64,000 bases of DNA from Crossiella sp. SN42. Its GTDB lineage: Bacteria; Actinomycetota; Actinomycetes; Mycobacteriales; Pseudonocardiaceae. Shown here in pieces: positions 42,601 to 57,600 of this stretch. The notes under the pieces were generated by a model. It did no database searches and was not told where the DNA came from. It saw only the letters and a list, made by a program, of their open reading frames with translations. The first letter of the stretch is position 1. Every line of letters begins with the position of its first letter. The translations under genes and the position numbers were made by a program. The DNA lies in the NCBI RefSeq assembly GCF_023897065.1, contig NZ_JAMHIV010000035.1:45408-109407 (forward strand), given 5' to 3'.

Positions 42601-45600
42601 CATCGCCGCGATGATCGTGGGCGAGCAGGACGACATCGCCCGCGAGCGCAACCACGAGCCCGACTACCCGCTCTGGAACTGATATGCCCATCTGGAGTTG
42701 ATATGCCCATCTGGAGTTGATATGCACAGTGCTGACCTGGACCTGGTGGCCGCCGAGGCCGCGATGCGCTCGGTGGCCGGCACCGCCGACGCCTACGAGC
42801 GGGCCTGGCGCGCCGACCGGGAGGCGCTGGCCGCCGCGACCGGCGCGCTCGGCTCAGGCGTGCTCGGCCAGGCGTTCCGGCCGCGCTACACCGAGACCGA
42901 GACCGCGCTGCGGGCCGCCGCGGACCTGGTGCCGCAGGTGTACCGGCGCTTCGCCAAGGCCGGGACCGACTCGGTGACCGACTACCGGTGGGCCGATGCG
43001 GCCAGTGCGCTCGGGTTTGGCGGAGGCTGACCCTCGTACCTGGAGTTACTGACCGGTAGGGTACGGGGGTGACCGCCGAATCGCTGCCGCTCACCGGTGA
43101 GCGCACTGTCCCTGGCATCGCCGAGGAGAACTACTGGTTCCGTCGGCACGAGGCGGCCTACGCGGCGCTGCTGCCGCACTGCGCGGGCGCGACCGTGCTG
43201 GAGGCCGGTTGCGGGGAGGGCTACGGCGCGGACCTGATCGCCTCGGTGGCCGCGCGGGTGGTTGGGCTGGACTACGACGAGCTGACCGTGGCGCACGTGG
43301 CCAAGGCCTACCCGAGGGTGGCGGTGCTGCGCGGGAACCTGGCCGCGCTGCCGCTGGCCGACGGCGCGGTGGACGTGGTGGCCAACCTCCAGGTGATCGA
43401 GCACCTGTGGGACCAGCCGGGGTTCCTGGCCGAGTGCCTGCGGGTGCTGCGGCCGGGCGGGCGGCTGCTGCTGACCACGCCGAACCGGATCACCTTCTCC
43501 CCCGGCCGGGACACCCCGCTGAACCCGTTCCACACCCGTGAGCTCGCCGGGTCGGAGCTGGACGAACTGCTGCGCGCGGCCGGGTTCCGGGTGGAGCTGC
43601 TGGCCGGGCTGCACCACGGGCCGCGGCTGCGCGAGCTGGACGCCGCGCACGGCGGGTCGATCATCGACGCGCAGGTGGCGGTGGTGCTCTCCGGGCAGCC
43701 CTGGCCGGAACCGCTGCTGACCGACGTGGCCGGGGTGTCCGTCGAGGACTTCGCCATCCACACCGAGGACATCGACGCCAGCCTGGACCTGGTGGCCGTG
43801 GCGGTGCGGCCGTGAGCCGGGCGCCGATCGGCACCTTCAGCCTGGTGCTGCACAGCCACCTGCCCTGGCTGAGCCACCACGGCGTGTGGCCGGTCGGCGA
43901 GGAATGGCTCTACCAGGCGTGGGCGCACTCCTACCAGCCGCTGCTGCGCATGCTGGAGAACTTCGCCGCCGAGGGTCGCCGGGAAGTGCTGACCCTGGGC
44001 GTGACCCCGGTGCTGGCCGCGCAGCTGGACGACCCGTACGCGCTGCGCGCCTACCACCACTGGCTCGGCTCCTGGCTCAACCGCGCGCACTACGCCGGAA
44101 CCCGGTGGCAGCACGGCGATCCGCTGCTGCGGGAGCTGGCCGCGGCCGAGCACCGGCAGGCTTCGGCCACCCTGGCGGAGTTCGAGTCGCGCTGGCGGCA
44201 CGGCTTCTCCCCGGTGCTGCGACCGTTGGCGGACAACGGAACCATCGAGCTGCTCGGCGGCCCGGCCACGCACCCGTTCCAGCCGCTGCTCGACCCCCGG
44301 CTGCGCGAGTTCGCGCTGCGCCTGGGTCTGGCGGACACCGCGTCCCGGATCGGCCGCGCGCCGGAGGGGATCTGGGCCCCGGAATGCGGTTACGCGCCGG
44401 GCATGGAGACCGGGTACGCGGCGGCCGGGGTGCGCCGGTTCCTGGTGGACGGCCCGGCCCTGCACGGCGACACCGCGACCGCGCGGCCGGTCGGCTCCTC
44501 GGACGTGATCTGCTTCGGCCGCGATCTTGAGGTGACCTACCGGGTCTGGTCACCCAAGGCCGGCTACCCGGGCGATCCGGCCTACCGGGACTTCCACACC
44601 TACGACCACCCGTCCGGGCTGAAACCCTCGCGGGTCACCGGGAAACAGGTGCCGCCGGAGCAGAAACGGCCGTACCAGCCGGAACTGGCCGCCGCCGCGG
44701 TGGCCAGGCACGCGGCGGACTTCGTGGACACCGTGGTGCGGCGGCTGACCGAGCTGGCCGCGCGGGACGGGCAACCGGGCCTGGTGGTGGCCGCCTACGA
44801 CACCGAGCTGTTCGGGCACTGGTGGCACGAGGGCCCGGCCTGGCTGGAGGCGGTGCTGCGCGCGCTGCCGGAGGCCGGGGTGCGGGTGAGCACGCTGCGC
44901 GGCGCGCTGGCCGCCGGTCACCTCGGCGCGCCGGTGGAGCTGCCCGCCTCCTCCTGGGGCTCCGGCAAGGACTGGCGGGTCTGGGACGGCGAGCAGGTCG
45001 CCGACCTGGTCACCGACGGCGCGGACCTGCAACGCCGGGTACTGTCCACAGTGGACGGACATCTGGCCGGGACCACCCGTGACCCGGCCTTCGACCAGCT
45101 GCTGCGGGAGACCCTGCTGAGCCTGTCCAGCGACTGGGCGTTCATGGTCACCAAGGACTCCGCGGCCGACTACGCGCGGCGGCGAGCCAAGATCCACGGC
45201 GGGCACGCGCACGAGCTGGCCCGGCTGCTCACCGAGGGCGACCGCGGCCGGGCGCTACGACTGGCCGCCGAGCTGCGCGGACCGGACGGGCTGTTCGGCC
45301 ACCTGGACGCGCGTGCGCTGAGGGTGCGTGCTGATGGATAGGTTGTCCGCACACACGGGGAGGAACGGGTCCGCATGCGCGTGCTGATGTTGTCCTGGGA
45401 GTACCCGCCGGTCGTGATCGGCGGCCTGGGCCGTCATGTGCACGCGCTGGCAAAAAGCCTTGCCGCCCAAGGGCATGAGGTGGTCGTGCTGTGCCGTCAC
45501 CCGGCCGGCACGGACGCGGTGACCCACCCCGGCGAGGACGTCCTCGGTGAAGGGGTCCGGGTGCTGCGGGTGGCCGAGGACCCGGCGCACCTGACCTTCG

Positions 45601-48600
45601 AGCAGGACCTGGTGGCCTGGACACTGGCCATGGGGCACGCCATGATCCGCACCGGGCTGGCGCTGCTGCGGGACTGGCGGCCGCAGGTGGTGCACGCGCA
45701 CGACTGGCTGGTCGCGCACGCCGCGATCGCGCTGGCCGAGGCCGCGGACGCGCCACTGGTCGCCACCATCCACGCCACCGAGGCCGGCCGGCACAGCGGC
45801 TGGCTGTCGCACACGCTGAACCAGCAGGTGCACTCGGTGGAGTGGTGGCTGGCCAACTCCGCCGACGGCCTGATCACCTGCTCGGCCGCCATGCGGGACG
45901 AGGCGGCGCACCTGTTCGAGGTGGAGTCCGAGCTGATCACCGTGCTGCACAACGGGATCGAGCCGCGCCGCTGGCGGGTGGACCAGGCCGAGGTGGCCGC
46001 CGCCCGCGCCCGGCACGCCCCCGACGGCGCGCCGCTGCTGCTGTTCTTCGGCAGGCTGGAGTGGGAGAAGGGCGTGCAGGACCTGCTGGCCGCGCTGCCC
46101 CGGATCCGCCGCGCGCACCCCGGCGCCCGCCTGGTGGTGGCGGGCAAGGGCATCCACGAGCCGCACCTGGTCGAGGCCGCCCGCAAGCTGCGCGTCCGCC
46201 GCGCGGTGGACTTCGTCGGCCACCTCGCCGACCGCGACCTCTCCGCCCTGCTGCCCGCCGCCGACGCGGTCATCCTGCCCAGCCGCTACGAACCCTTCGG
46301 CATCGTCGCCCTGGAAGCCGCCGCCGCGGGCGCCCCCCTGGTCGCCTCCACCGCGGGCGGCCTGGGCGAGGTGGTCCAGCACGGCCGCACCGGCCTGTCC
46401 TTCACCCCCGGCGACCTGGACGGCCTGACCAGCGCGGTGCGCGCGGTGCTGGCCGACCCGGCCGCGGCCAAGCGCCGGGCCAGGGCGGCCAAGGCCCGGC
46501 TGTCCACCGACTTCAACTGGGACCTGATCGCCGCCGACACCACCGCGGTCTACGCCGCCACCACCCGGGGACCCCGACCTGTGCTGGGCCGCCCGAAGAT
46601 CCCGTCCGGGAACGTCTTCGGCCGGGAGTAGCGGCTACTCGCAGACCTTCCCGTCGTGGTCGGCGTCGCGGTACCAGTGGTACTCCGGGTCGATGCCCAG
46701 GTAGTACGGGCCGAGGCCGTGCGACTTGGCCTCCTTGCAGGTCCGGTAACGCGGGTCGGTCTTGGGCGCGGGCGGCGGCGGTGGCGGCTTGGGCGTGGTC
46801 TTCGGCGGGGCCGGTGGCTTGGCCGAGGTGCGCGGGACCGGTGGCGGGGCGGGCGGTTGGCTCGGCTGCGGCGGGGCGGGCGGCGGCGTGGTGGTCGTGG
46901 TGGTGGTCGTGGTGGTCGTGGTGCTCACGGCCGTGGTGACGGAGGTTTCCGGCAACCGCGGTGGTTGCACCGAGGGGGACGCACCACAGCCGGCGAGCAA
47001 CGCGCCACTGGCGCACAGTCCGGTCAGCAGCCTGAATCGGGAAATGGACACGGTCCACCTCGCACCGCTCATCCCCGACGACGACAGGAACAGGCACCCT
47101 AAGCCGCCCATCGGCGGGTGACGCTGGGCCGAACGGGTGGTGCCGGATCACGGTCCCGGTAGCTTCGACCTCATGCTGTTGTGGATCAACGGAACCTTTG
47201 GCGCGGGCAAGACCCAGGTGGCACACGAGCTCCAGCGCCGGCTGCCAGGAAGTCACATCGCCGATCCCGAGTTCCTCGGCTTCGGGATGCACCGGATGCT
47301 GCCCAAGCAGCAGCGGTCGGACTTCCAGGACATCCCGCTGTGGCGCACCGGGACCAGGGAGATGCTCGACCAGATCGTGAAATCGGTGCCCGGAGTGGTG
47401 ATCGTGCCGATGACGCTGGTGAACCCCGGCTACTACGAGGAGATCATCGGCGGGCTGCGCGAACTGGGGCACCAGGTCAGGCACTACACGCTGACCGTGC
47501 CGGACCGGGAGGTGTTGCTGCGGCGGCTGCGCACCCGGGGCGAGAGCCGCAACGGCTGGGCGGCGGCGCAGTACGAGCGCTGTGCCACCGCGCTGGCCGA
47601 TCCGCTCTTCGCCGAGCACGTGCCCACCGAGAACCGCACCGTGTCCCAGGTCGCCGAGGAGGTGGCCGGGCGGGCCGAGCTGCGGCTGCTGCCCAACCGG
47701 GACAACCCGGTCACCGCGCAGCTGCGGCGGTGGCGGGTGCAGCTCCGGCACCTCCGGTTCGACTGAGGGTTCGATGTTCGACGCGGATGTGCTCGTGGTC
47801 GGGGCCGGTGCGGCCGGGCTGGGCGCGGCGCGGGCGCTGGCCGAGGCCGGCAGGCGGGTGCTGGTGGTGGAGGCCAGGGACCGGATCGGCGGGCGGCTGT
47901 GGACCGACCGCGCGAGGATGCCGGTGCCGGTGGAGCTGGGCGCGGAGCTGGTGCACGGCAGCCGGGTCTCCACCTGGCCGCTGCTGCGCCGGGTCCGGAC
48001 CAGGGCGCTGGGCGCCTACCTCCGGCGCACCGCGGACGCGCGGTGGATCTCGGAGAACTCGCGGCGGGTCTGGCACATGCCGCACGGACGGCCCGCGCAC
48101 GACGGCCCGGTGCCCGAGCCGCTGCCGGGCGAGGACGCGGAGAGCTACCTGACCAGGGCCGGTCTGCCCAGGGGCAACCTGCCGCTGGCCGTGCTGGCCA
48201 TGGAGGCCGACCTCGGCTCGCTGCGGGAGCAACCGGCGGGCGAGGGCGTGCTGCTGGCCGAGGCGCTGCTCAACGGACGGCTGCCGGACCTGACCTGGCG
48301 GGAGGGCGGCGACTTCCGGGTGCTCGGCGGCTACGACCAGGTGCTCGCGCCACTGGCCGCCGGGCTGGACGTGCGCACCGGGGTGGCGGTGCGGCGGATC
48401 GAGCACGGTCCGGACGGGGTGGCGCTGCACACCGCGGACGACACAGTGCTGCGCGGTCGGCGGTGTGTGCTCACCCTGCCGCTGGGCGTGCTGCGGGCAG
48501 GCTCGGTCGAGTTCACCCCGCCGCTGCCCGAGGACCGCAGGCGCGCCCTGGAAAGCCTTCATCCCTTGCCGGTGGCCAAGATCCTGCTGGAGTTCCCGCG

Positions 48601-51600
48601 CCCGGTGCTGCCCAGGCGGGGCCGCGCCTTCGCCGACTTCTCCGACGGCCCGTGCGCGGTCTGGGACGCCTCCGCCGGGATCCGCGGCTACCGCGGCCAG
48701 GTCGTGGTGACCTGGGCGGTCGGCGAGGCCGCGCGCGAGCTGTGGGCACTGCCGGCGGACCGGCGCGCGCACCAGGCCCTGCTGGCGGTGCGCCGGATCA
48801 GCGGGCGGCCGGAGATCCGGCACACCAGGGCGTTGTGGCACGACTGGGCTTCGGACCCGTTCGCCCTCGGCGCCTACGTGCTGCGGCCGGAGCCCGGGGC
48901 GGCGCGGCTGGTGACCGCGCCACTGGGCGAGACGGTGGCCTGGGGCGGCGTGATCGAGTCCACTGTGGACAGTGCGCTGGACTCGGGGCGGGCGGCCGCG
49001 AAGTGGGTGCTGGCGCGGAGTTAGTCGCCCAGGTTCTGCTGCATGGCCTCCTTGGCCTTGCGGGCCATGTCCGCCACCGCGGCGCGCCGGGCCGCGTCCG
49101 CCTCGTAGTCCGCGCGCCGGTCCCGCACCACCCGGGCAGGCGCGCCGACCGCGATCGAGTACTCCGGCACGTCCCCCTTGACCACCGCGTGCGCGCCCAG
49201 CACACAGCCCCGGCCGACCCTGGTGCCGCGCAGCACGGTCACCTTGGTCGCCAGCCAGCAGTCCGGGCCGAGGCGGACCGGGGTCTTCACGATGCCCTGG
49301 TCCTTGATCGGCTGGTGGATGTCCGCGGTGACGTGGTCGAAGTCGCAGATGTAGACCCAGTCCGCGACCAGCGTGGAGTCGCCGATCTCGATGTCGAGGT
49401 AGCAGTTGACCACGTTGTCCTTGCCGAAGACCGCCTTGTCGCCGATGCGCAGCGAACCCTCGTGGCAGCGGATGGCGTTGCCGTCGCCGATGTGCACCCA
49501 GCGACCGATCTCCAGCCGCCCGTACCCCGGCCGGCAGTGCAGGTCGACCTTGCGGCCGAGGAAGACCATGCCGCGCAGGACCACGTGCGGGTTGAGCAGC
49601 CGGAAGCGGAACAGCCGCCAGTAGCGGACCAGGTACCAGGGCGTCCAGGCGCGGTTGCGGACCACCCAGCGCAGGGAGTCCATGGTCAGGAACTTCGCCT
49701 GCCGGGGGTCCCGCCGTGACTTCCGCCACGAACCCAGACGCGACGCGAGCGGCGCGCCCCACATGCTCGTCATGAATTGAGAACCCTAACGGGCCAGTGC
49801 TGGGTGTGTCTGCCCGGTCGTGCCCGCGATAGCCGCGCCGAGCCGGTCGCTGGCGGCACGGCCGGAACGCCCGAATACTGCCGGGTATGAGGCCGTTCCG
49901 GCCGCACCGCCAGCGACCGGCTCGATCACGACTCTCGCAGACACGACCGGACAGACACACCCAGGGCAGGATAGAGCCGTGCCTGTATCCATCACCGTCG
50001 TCGGCAGCGTCAATCTCGACCTCATCGCGCGACTGCCCGCCCTGCCCCAGCCCGGCGAGACCCTCACCGCCACCCACTACGCCCAGGCCCCCGGCGGCAA
50101 GGGGGCGAACCAGGCGCTGGCCGCCCGCCGCCTCGGCGCGGACGTGCGGCTGGTCGCCGCGGTCGGCACGGACGCGCTGGCCGCCGAGGCGCTGGCGCTG
50201 CTGCGCGCGGACGGGGTCGACCTGTCCGAGCTGACCGAGGTGCCCGGGCCGACCGGGCTGGCGCTGATCGAGGTGGACGAGTCCGCGGAGACCACCATCG
50301 TGGTGGTGCCCGGCGCGAACGCCCGCCTGGAGGTCAAGCCCGCGCAGCTGGCCGGCTCCGACGGGGTGCTCACCGTGCTGGAGGTGCCGGAGGCGGCCGT
50401 GGTGGCCGCGGCCGAGCACGCCACCGGCTTCTTCGCGCTCAACGCCGCGCCGGCCCGCCCGGTGCCGGATGAGGTGCTGCGCCGGGCCGACCTGGTCGTG
50501 GTCAACCGCGGCGAGTTCGAGGCGATCGAGAACATCGGGCTGGCCCGCACGGTCGCGATCACCCACGGCGCGGCGGGCGCGGAGCTGCGCCGGGACGGGG
50601 TGAAGGTGGCCGAGGCCACGCCGCCGCAGGTCACCGCGGTGGACGGCACCGCGGCCGGGGACGCCTTCACCGCCGCGCTCATGCTCGGCCTGCTGGAGGG
50701 CCGCTCCGACACCGAGGCGCTGCGCCGGGCCTGCGCGGTCGGCGCGCTCACCGCCACCCGGCACGGCGCCCAGCCCGCGCTGCCCACCCGCGACGAGGTT
50801 GAGGAGGTGCTCGCATGAGCCCCACGCCCCTGATCCTGGACACCGACCCCGGCATCGACGACTCGGTGGCCTTCCTGTTCGCGGTGAACAGCCCCGAGCT
50901 GGACCTGCGCGCGGTGACCACCGTCTTCGGCAACGTCGGACCCGAGCTGACCAGCGCGAACGCCCTGCGCCTGCTGACCATGCTGGGCCGCACCGACGTG
51001 CCGGTGGGCATCGGCGCGGACCGGCCGCTGGTGTACCCGGCGGCCTACCGCGCGGAGGGCTGGCATGGCATGGACGGCCTCGGCGGGCAGTCCGCGCTGC
51101 TGCCCGAGGCCACCGCCGTGCCGGACCCGCGCGGCGCGGTGCAGCTGATGGCCGACACCCTGCGCGCGGCCGAGTCACCGGTGACCATCGTGGCCATCGG
51201 CCCGCTGACCAACGTGGCGCTGCTGCTGGCCGCCTACCCGGAGCTCAAGCCCAAGATCGGCCGACTGTCGATCATGGGCGGCGGGCTGGCCAGCGGGAAC
51301 ACCACCCCGGCCGCGGAGTTCAACATCCTCAGCGATCCGGAGGCCGCGCGCCGGGTGCTGGTGGAGGAGGACGTGCCGACCAGCCTGGTCCCGCTGGACC
51401 TGTCGCTGCGCTGCGCGGTGGACGGTCCCTGGCTGGCCCAGCTCGCCGCGGCGGGCGGCCCGGCGGAGACGCTGGCCAAGGTGGTCGACCACTACCGGCG
51501 GCACTACCTCAGCGTCTACGGCGTGGACGAGGTCGCCCTGCACGACGTGCTCGCCGTGCTGGAGGCGGCCAGGCCGGGCATGCTGCGGCGGACCGCGCTG

Positions 51601-54600
51601 CCGGTGGAGGTGGACTGCGGCACCGGGCCCGGCCGCGGCGCGACCTTCGGCAACCGGCTGCCGGGTGCCACCGGCCGCCGGATCGACGTGCTGCTGGAGG
51701 CGGACGTGGCCGAGGTCAGCCGGTTCGTGCTGGAACGGCTCACCACCCCGCTGGCAGCCGAGTTGTCCCGATAACGAAGGCCGGCGCGCGACCCCGCCTC
51801 GCGCGCCGCCTTCGTGCCTCTTCGGCCAGTTCGCCTGGGCGCTACAGGCACACTCTCCCCGCGAACCGGTCGACGCCGTCGTTTCCCGGCCAGCATCATC
51901 GGGATGACGGTGAATCAACGAAGACTCGCGGCGGTGCTGGCCACACTGTGCACGGTGCTCGGAATCGGGTTCGTCGGTGTCCCGCCCGCGGTGGCCGCCG
52001 CGCAACGGCCGATCTACGCCATCGCGCACCGGGTCAACACGCCGGACGGGGTGCGGGCCGCGATCAAGCACGGGGCCAACGCCATCGAGATCGACATGTG
52101 CGCCTGGTGGAACCCGAACGAATGGCGCGCCTGGCACGACTGCTCCTCGGCCGGGAACAACCGGTACGGCCCGAGCGTGGACACCATGTTCGACCTGATC
52201 GTGGCCGAGGCGCGGGCCGGCCGGCGGCTGTCCCTGGTCTGGCTGGACATCAAGGACCCCAACTACTGCGGCGAGGCGCCCAACCGCACGTGCAGCGTGG
52301 CCGGGCTGCGGGACAAGGCGCAGAAGCTGACCGCGGCAGGCATCCAGGTGCTCTACGGGTTCTACGAGTACCACCCCGGCAGCAACCCGGACGTGGGCGG
52401 CCGGGGCTGGCAGAGCCTGCAGGGCAAGCTCGGCAACCTGGAAGGGATCATCACCACCGGCTCCCTGGGCACGGTGCAGGGCGTCTACGCCAAGCACGGG
52501 GCCGGCCTGCCCAACGGCCGCCGGGCGATGGACTACGGCGACTCCGACATCCGCAAGGGGTTCGGCAACTGCACCGAGGCCACCTACTACACCTGCACCG
52601 AGCTGAAGAAGGCGGCCAGGTACCGCGACTCCGGCGCGCTCGCGGCCACGTTCTCCTGGACCACCGACTACGACGACCCCTGGTACGTGGACAAGCTGCT
52701 CGGCGAGGCCGGTGTCAACGGCATCATCGCCGGCTGGGCCAAGCACCGGGTGACCGAGTACAACGACGGCTGGGAGTGCTCCCAGTCCATCGCGGCGGTC
52801 CGCAACTGGGTGGCTCAGCACGGCGGCACGCACCGGATGGCCAACCCCGGCGACCGGCTGTTCCGGTAGGCCCGGCGACTCGGCTACGCGCTGACACTTG
52901 TCCCGGCAACGGTCAACCGGCCGGGTACATGCGTGGAACCCTCGGGTGACCCGGCGTCCCCGAGGGTTCCGCCGCCGTGCCGGACGTGCGACAAGGATGG
53001 GGTGTTCACGACCGCCCGTCGCACCGCCCGCGTCCGTGCCGCCGCCGTTCCTGCTCGACTGCTGAGCCTGTCCCTGCTGCTGACCTGCCTGGCCGGGCTG
53101 CTCGCCGTCCCGGCCGTCCCCGCTTCGGCCCGCGTCCGCGCGGTGCAGGAGCTGCCCACGGATCTGGAGAAGATCCGCGCGGGCGAGTCGACCTCGCTGT
53201 ACGGCAGCCCGGAACTCCGGCCGCTGGAACAGCGCAAGTCGTCGGTGGTCAGCCTCGGGGACAGCCAGGTCTCGGGTGAGGGCGTCGGCAACTACGAACC
53301 GGGCACGGACGGTCCGCTGAACTTCTGCCACCGTTCGGTGGACGCCGCGGTGCACCAGGCTCGGTTCGACACCGACCTGCGGTTCAACCTGGCGTGCTCC
53401 GGTGCGGAGAGCACGCACCTGGTGTACCGCAGCGGCGCCAAGCAGTTCGACGAGCTCAACCAGGGTGACAGCCTGGCGATCAAGGCCCGCAACAGCAGGG
53501 TCAAGCTGATCTGGCTGATGTCCGGGGCCAACGACACCGGCGGGCTGGAGTTCGGGCCGCTGGCCAGGGACTGCGCCAGCCGCAGGCTGCTGCTGGTCGG
53601 CAACTGCTGGCCGACCTACACCGACGGCATGCAGCAGCGGGCCAACGGCACCCAGGCCGCGCTGGAGAAGGGCATCGCCAGCGTCCGGCAGACCATGCGG
53701 GACGCCGGCTACGGCGACGGCGACTACCAGCTCGTCCTCGGCAGCTACCCGAGTCCGCTGGGCCCCGACGTGGAGGACAACCCGAAGTTCCCCGGCTGGG
53801 ACCAGGGCGGCTGCCTGCTCTACCTCAAGGACCAGGCCTTCGCCCGGAACAAGGTGCTGCCGCTGGTGGAGCGCGCGATCCGGCAGGCCGCGAAGAACAC
53901 CGGCGTCCGCTACCTGGACACCAGCCGCCTGCTGCACGGGCACGAGGTGTGCTCGGACACCCCGTGGGCGCGCGGGCTGACCTTCCTGGGCAGCCAGCAG
54001 TCCTTCCACCCCAACGAGGCCGGCCACACCGCCTACGGCGACTGCCTGACCGCCTTCTACGCCAACCCGGGCTGGCCGGAGGGCACCTGCGTGGACCCGG
54101 CCAGCACCGGCACCGCCACGCTCTACCGCGGCCTGCTGGACTTCCGGCAGCTGCGCAACGCCAAGACCAGCCTGTGCGCCGACGCCGAGGGCTACTCCAC
54201 CAGGGTCGGCTACAAGCTGCTGGCCTGGAACTGCACCGGCGGCGGCAACCAGGGCTTCTGGCGGGACCCGGCCACCGCGGCGCTGCACATCGAGCTCAAC
54301 CACGACCGCTGCCTCGGCCCGGCCGGTCCGGCCCTGGCCCCCGGCGCGGCCATCCAGCTGCAGGAGTGCACCGGCGCGGCCAACCAGCGCTGGGCGGTGG
54401 TGGAGGGCCTGCTGCGCTCCACCGCCAACCCGGCGGTCTGCCTGGCCCCGGCGAACGAGACCGCGGGCGCGGCGATCCAGCTGGCCAACTGCAACCCGGC
54501 CGACCCGGCCCAGGGCTGGAGCTTCGAGCCGCAGACCGGCGGCACCGGCTTCGGCCACGCCGACTGGATCCCGACCAGCGCCTACTGACTCACCCCGCGG

Positions 54601-57600
54601 CGGCGCGGAACTCTCCCGTCGCCGCGCAGCGGAACTGTGCTCTGGCGGCGGCGCCGAACGCTCACATCGCCGCGCCGCAGAACTGGCAGACGGGCGCGCC
54701 GGTGGCGGACTGGCAGTGCCTGCCGTCCGGGCTGACCGGGCACTCCGGGCGGGCCGCCGGTGTGGCGCAGCCCTGGGTCGCGCCGCCGGGCAGGGCCCGC
54801 CGGATCCGCGTCAACACCTCGTCAGCCGTCCCGGCCGCCGCCTCCCTCATGCCGACAGGGTGCCCAGCCGGGCCGGGGTTGTCCGTGGATCACCCGGCCC
54901 GTGCGCCGAGCGGAGGCTGTGCGTCGGGCGGCGGCCGTCACCCCGCGGTGAGCGGCAACTTGCCACCCCCCGCGAGGCCCTGAACCCGGCCTAAGGCTTG
55001 GTGCCGGTGATCAGCACGTTGTAGAAGGCCTCCCGCGGGATGAGCCCGGTGAGCAGCTTCTCGTCCACCCAGGACAGTCGCTGCCAGGTGCGGTAGGCGA
55101 ACATCGCCCAGTTGAAGCCGAGCTTCTCCCTGGGCACCGCGGCCTCGAAGGTGCGCACCGGCCAGCCGAACAGGGCCGCGGTCAGCTCCTCGGTGCTGGC
55201 CTTCACCCCGGTCGCGCCGGCCGCGCGGGCCATCCGCTCCAGCTCGGTCGGGTCGAAGGTGTGCAGGTCCACCACGGCCTCCAGGGCCGCGGCCCTGGAG
55301 GACTCGTCCAGCTCGGCCTGCGGACGGCGCCAGGAGTCCAGCACCGGCAGCTTGGTCAGGTTGGTGGTCAGCCACCAGGTCAGGCGGCCGAGACGGCGGG
55401 CGTAGAAGTCGCCGACCTTGGTCGGCTCACCGGCGAAGACGAACCGGCCGCCGGGCTTGAGCACCCGCAGCACCTCGGCGAAGGCGGCCTGCACGTCCGG
55501 GATGTGGTGCAGCACCGCGTGCCCGACCACCAGGTCGAAGCTCTCGTCCTCGTACGGGATCCGCTCGGCGTCGGCGACCCGGCCGTCCACGTCCAGGTCC
55601 AGGTTCTTCGCGTTGCGCAGCGCGACCTCGACCATGCCCGGCGAGAGGTCGGTGACCGAGCCCTTCTTGGCCACCCCGCCCTGCATCAGGTTGAGCAGGA
55701 AGAACCCGGTGCCCGAGCCCAGCTCCATGGCGTGCTCGTACGGGCCCGCGTCACCGGCCGCGACCTTGAACCGGCCGACCGCGTAGTCGATGCAGCGCTC
55801 GTCGTAGGAGATGGACCACTTCTCGTCGTAGGTGCCCGCCTCCCAGTCGTGGTAGAGCACGTTGGCGAGTTTGGGATCCCGGAAAGCCGCCTCGACCTCT
55901 TCGGCCGTGGCGTGCGGGTTGGGGGTGGGGTCAGCGGCCAACGAACTTCGCCTTTCCGGGACCGTTCTCCACGAACGAACGCATGCCGATCTTCTGGTCC
56001 TCGGTGGCGAACAGCGCGGAGAACAGGTGGCTCTCCAGCTTCAGCCCGCTGCCGAGGTCGTTGTCCAGCCCGCCGTCGATGGCGGCCTTGGCCGCGGCCA
56101 GCGCGGCGGCCGGACCGCTGACGAACTGCCCGGCGTAGCGCAGCGCGGCGGCGTAGACGTCCTCCGGCCCGACCACCTCGTCCACCATGCCGATCCGCAG
56201 CGCCTCCTCAGCGCCGACGAACCGGCCGGTGAACACGATGTCCTTGGCCTTGCTCGGCCCGACCAGCCTGGCCAGCCGCTGGGTGCCGCCCGCGCCGGGG
56301 ATGATGCCGAGCAGGATCTCCGGCTGCCCCAGCTTCGCGTTGTCCCCGGCGATCCGCCGGTCGCAGCACAGCGCCAGCTCGAACCCGCCGCCGAGCGCGT
56401 ACCCGGTGATCGCGGCCACGGTCGGCTTGGGGATCTCGGCAACCGCGGCGAACGCGGAGCTCAGCGCCCCGGCCCGCGCGGACATCTCCGCGTAGGACAT
56501 GTCCGCCATCTCCTTGATGTCCGCACCGGCGGCGAAGACCTTCTCGCCGCCGTAGACGATCACCGCGCGCACGTCGTCCCTGGTGGAAGCCTCGGTCGCG
56601 GCGGCCCGGATCTCCTCCTGGACCTGCTTGTTCAGCGCGTTCATCGGCGGCCGGTCCAACCGGATGGTGCCCACCCCGCCGTCGACTTCGAGCCTGACGA
56701 ACTCACCCACGCTGGTGCCCTCCTCGCGCTGACCACAGGCTTACGAGAGGAAGGCTACCGCGCAGTAACCGAACGGCACCGGCGCAGTCGCCCACTGGGA
56801 TCAGACGCCCTCGGTCCAGAACCGCTGCAACCTGGCGACCGCCTCCGCCTTGCCCAGCTTCGCCACCTCGGCCTCGGCCAGGCCGACCTGCGAGATCAGC
56901 AGGTGCACCAGCTCAGCGGGCAACGCCTCCGCAGGCGGCTCGGGCACCCCGCGAGCGGGCTTGACGCCGTCTCGCGCGCACGCCCAGAACACCGGCTCGT
57001 CGACGTCGAGCTGGTCGCGGAGGATGTGCCGCCAGATGCTCGGCCCGTAGCAGCTGCGGTCCACCGGGTGCGAGACGCGGGTGCGCAGGATCCGACCGTC
57101 GACGAGGTGGAGCTCGTAGGTCACGTGATGGGTTCCGGTCCGGCCGCGCGCGTCCCGCACCTGGCGCCATTCCTCGACCAGGCAGAACTTCTGGTGCGCC
57201 TGACGGGTCGGCTGCGGCCAGGAGGTCACCGCGCGGCACCCACCAGCCAGTCGCGCAGCTGCTCGTCGTCGCTCAAGCTGATCAGCTGCACCAGGCCCCA
57301 GTTGTCCCGGTGGTTCGGCGCGTTGAGCAGCCGCTCCTGCCAGTCTTCGGCGTACTCCCGCAACGCGCCGATCATCTCGGCGATCGCCTCGTCGAAGGAC
57401 CCGCCGTCGGCCGCCACCGGCAGTCCGGGGATGAAGACCGACCAGCCGCCCGCCTCCGGCACCACCTGGGCACGCGAGGGCACGATCGAGGCGAGGAAGT
57501 GGCGCAGGCGCTCGACGTCGACCACCACGGTCATGGCCGCGTCCCGCCGCACCGTGGCGAGGCGTCCCTGCTCGGCGGCGTCCAACAGGTCCTTCAGGTG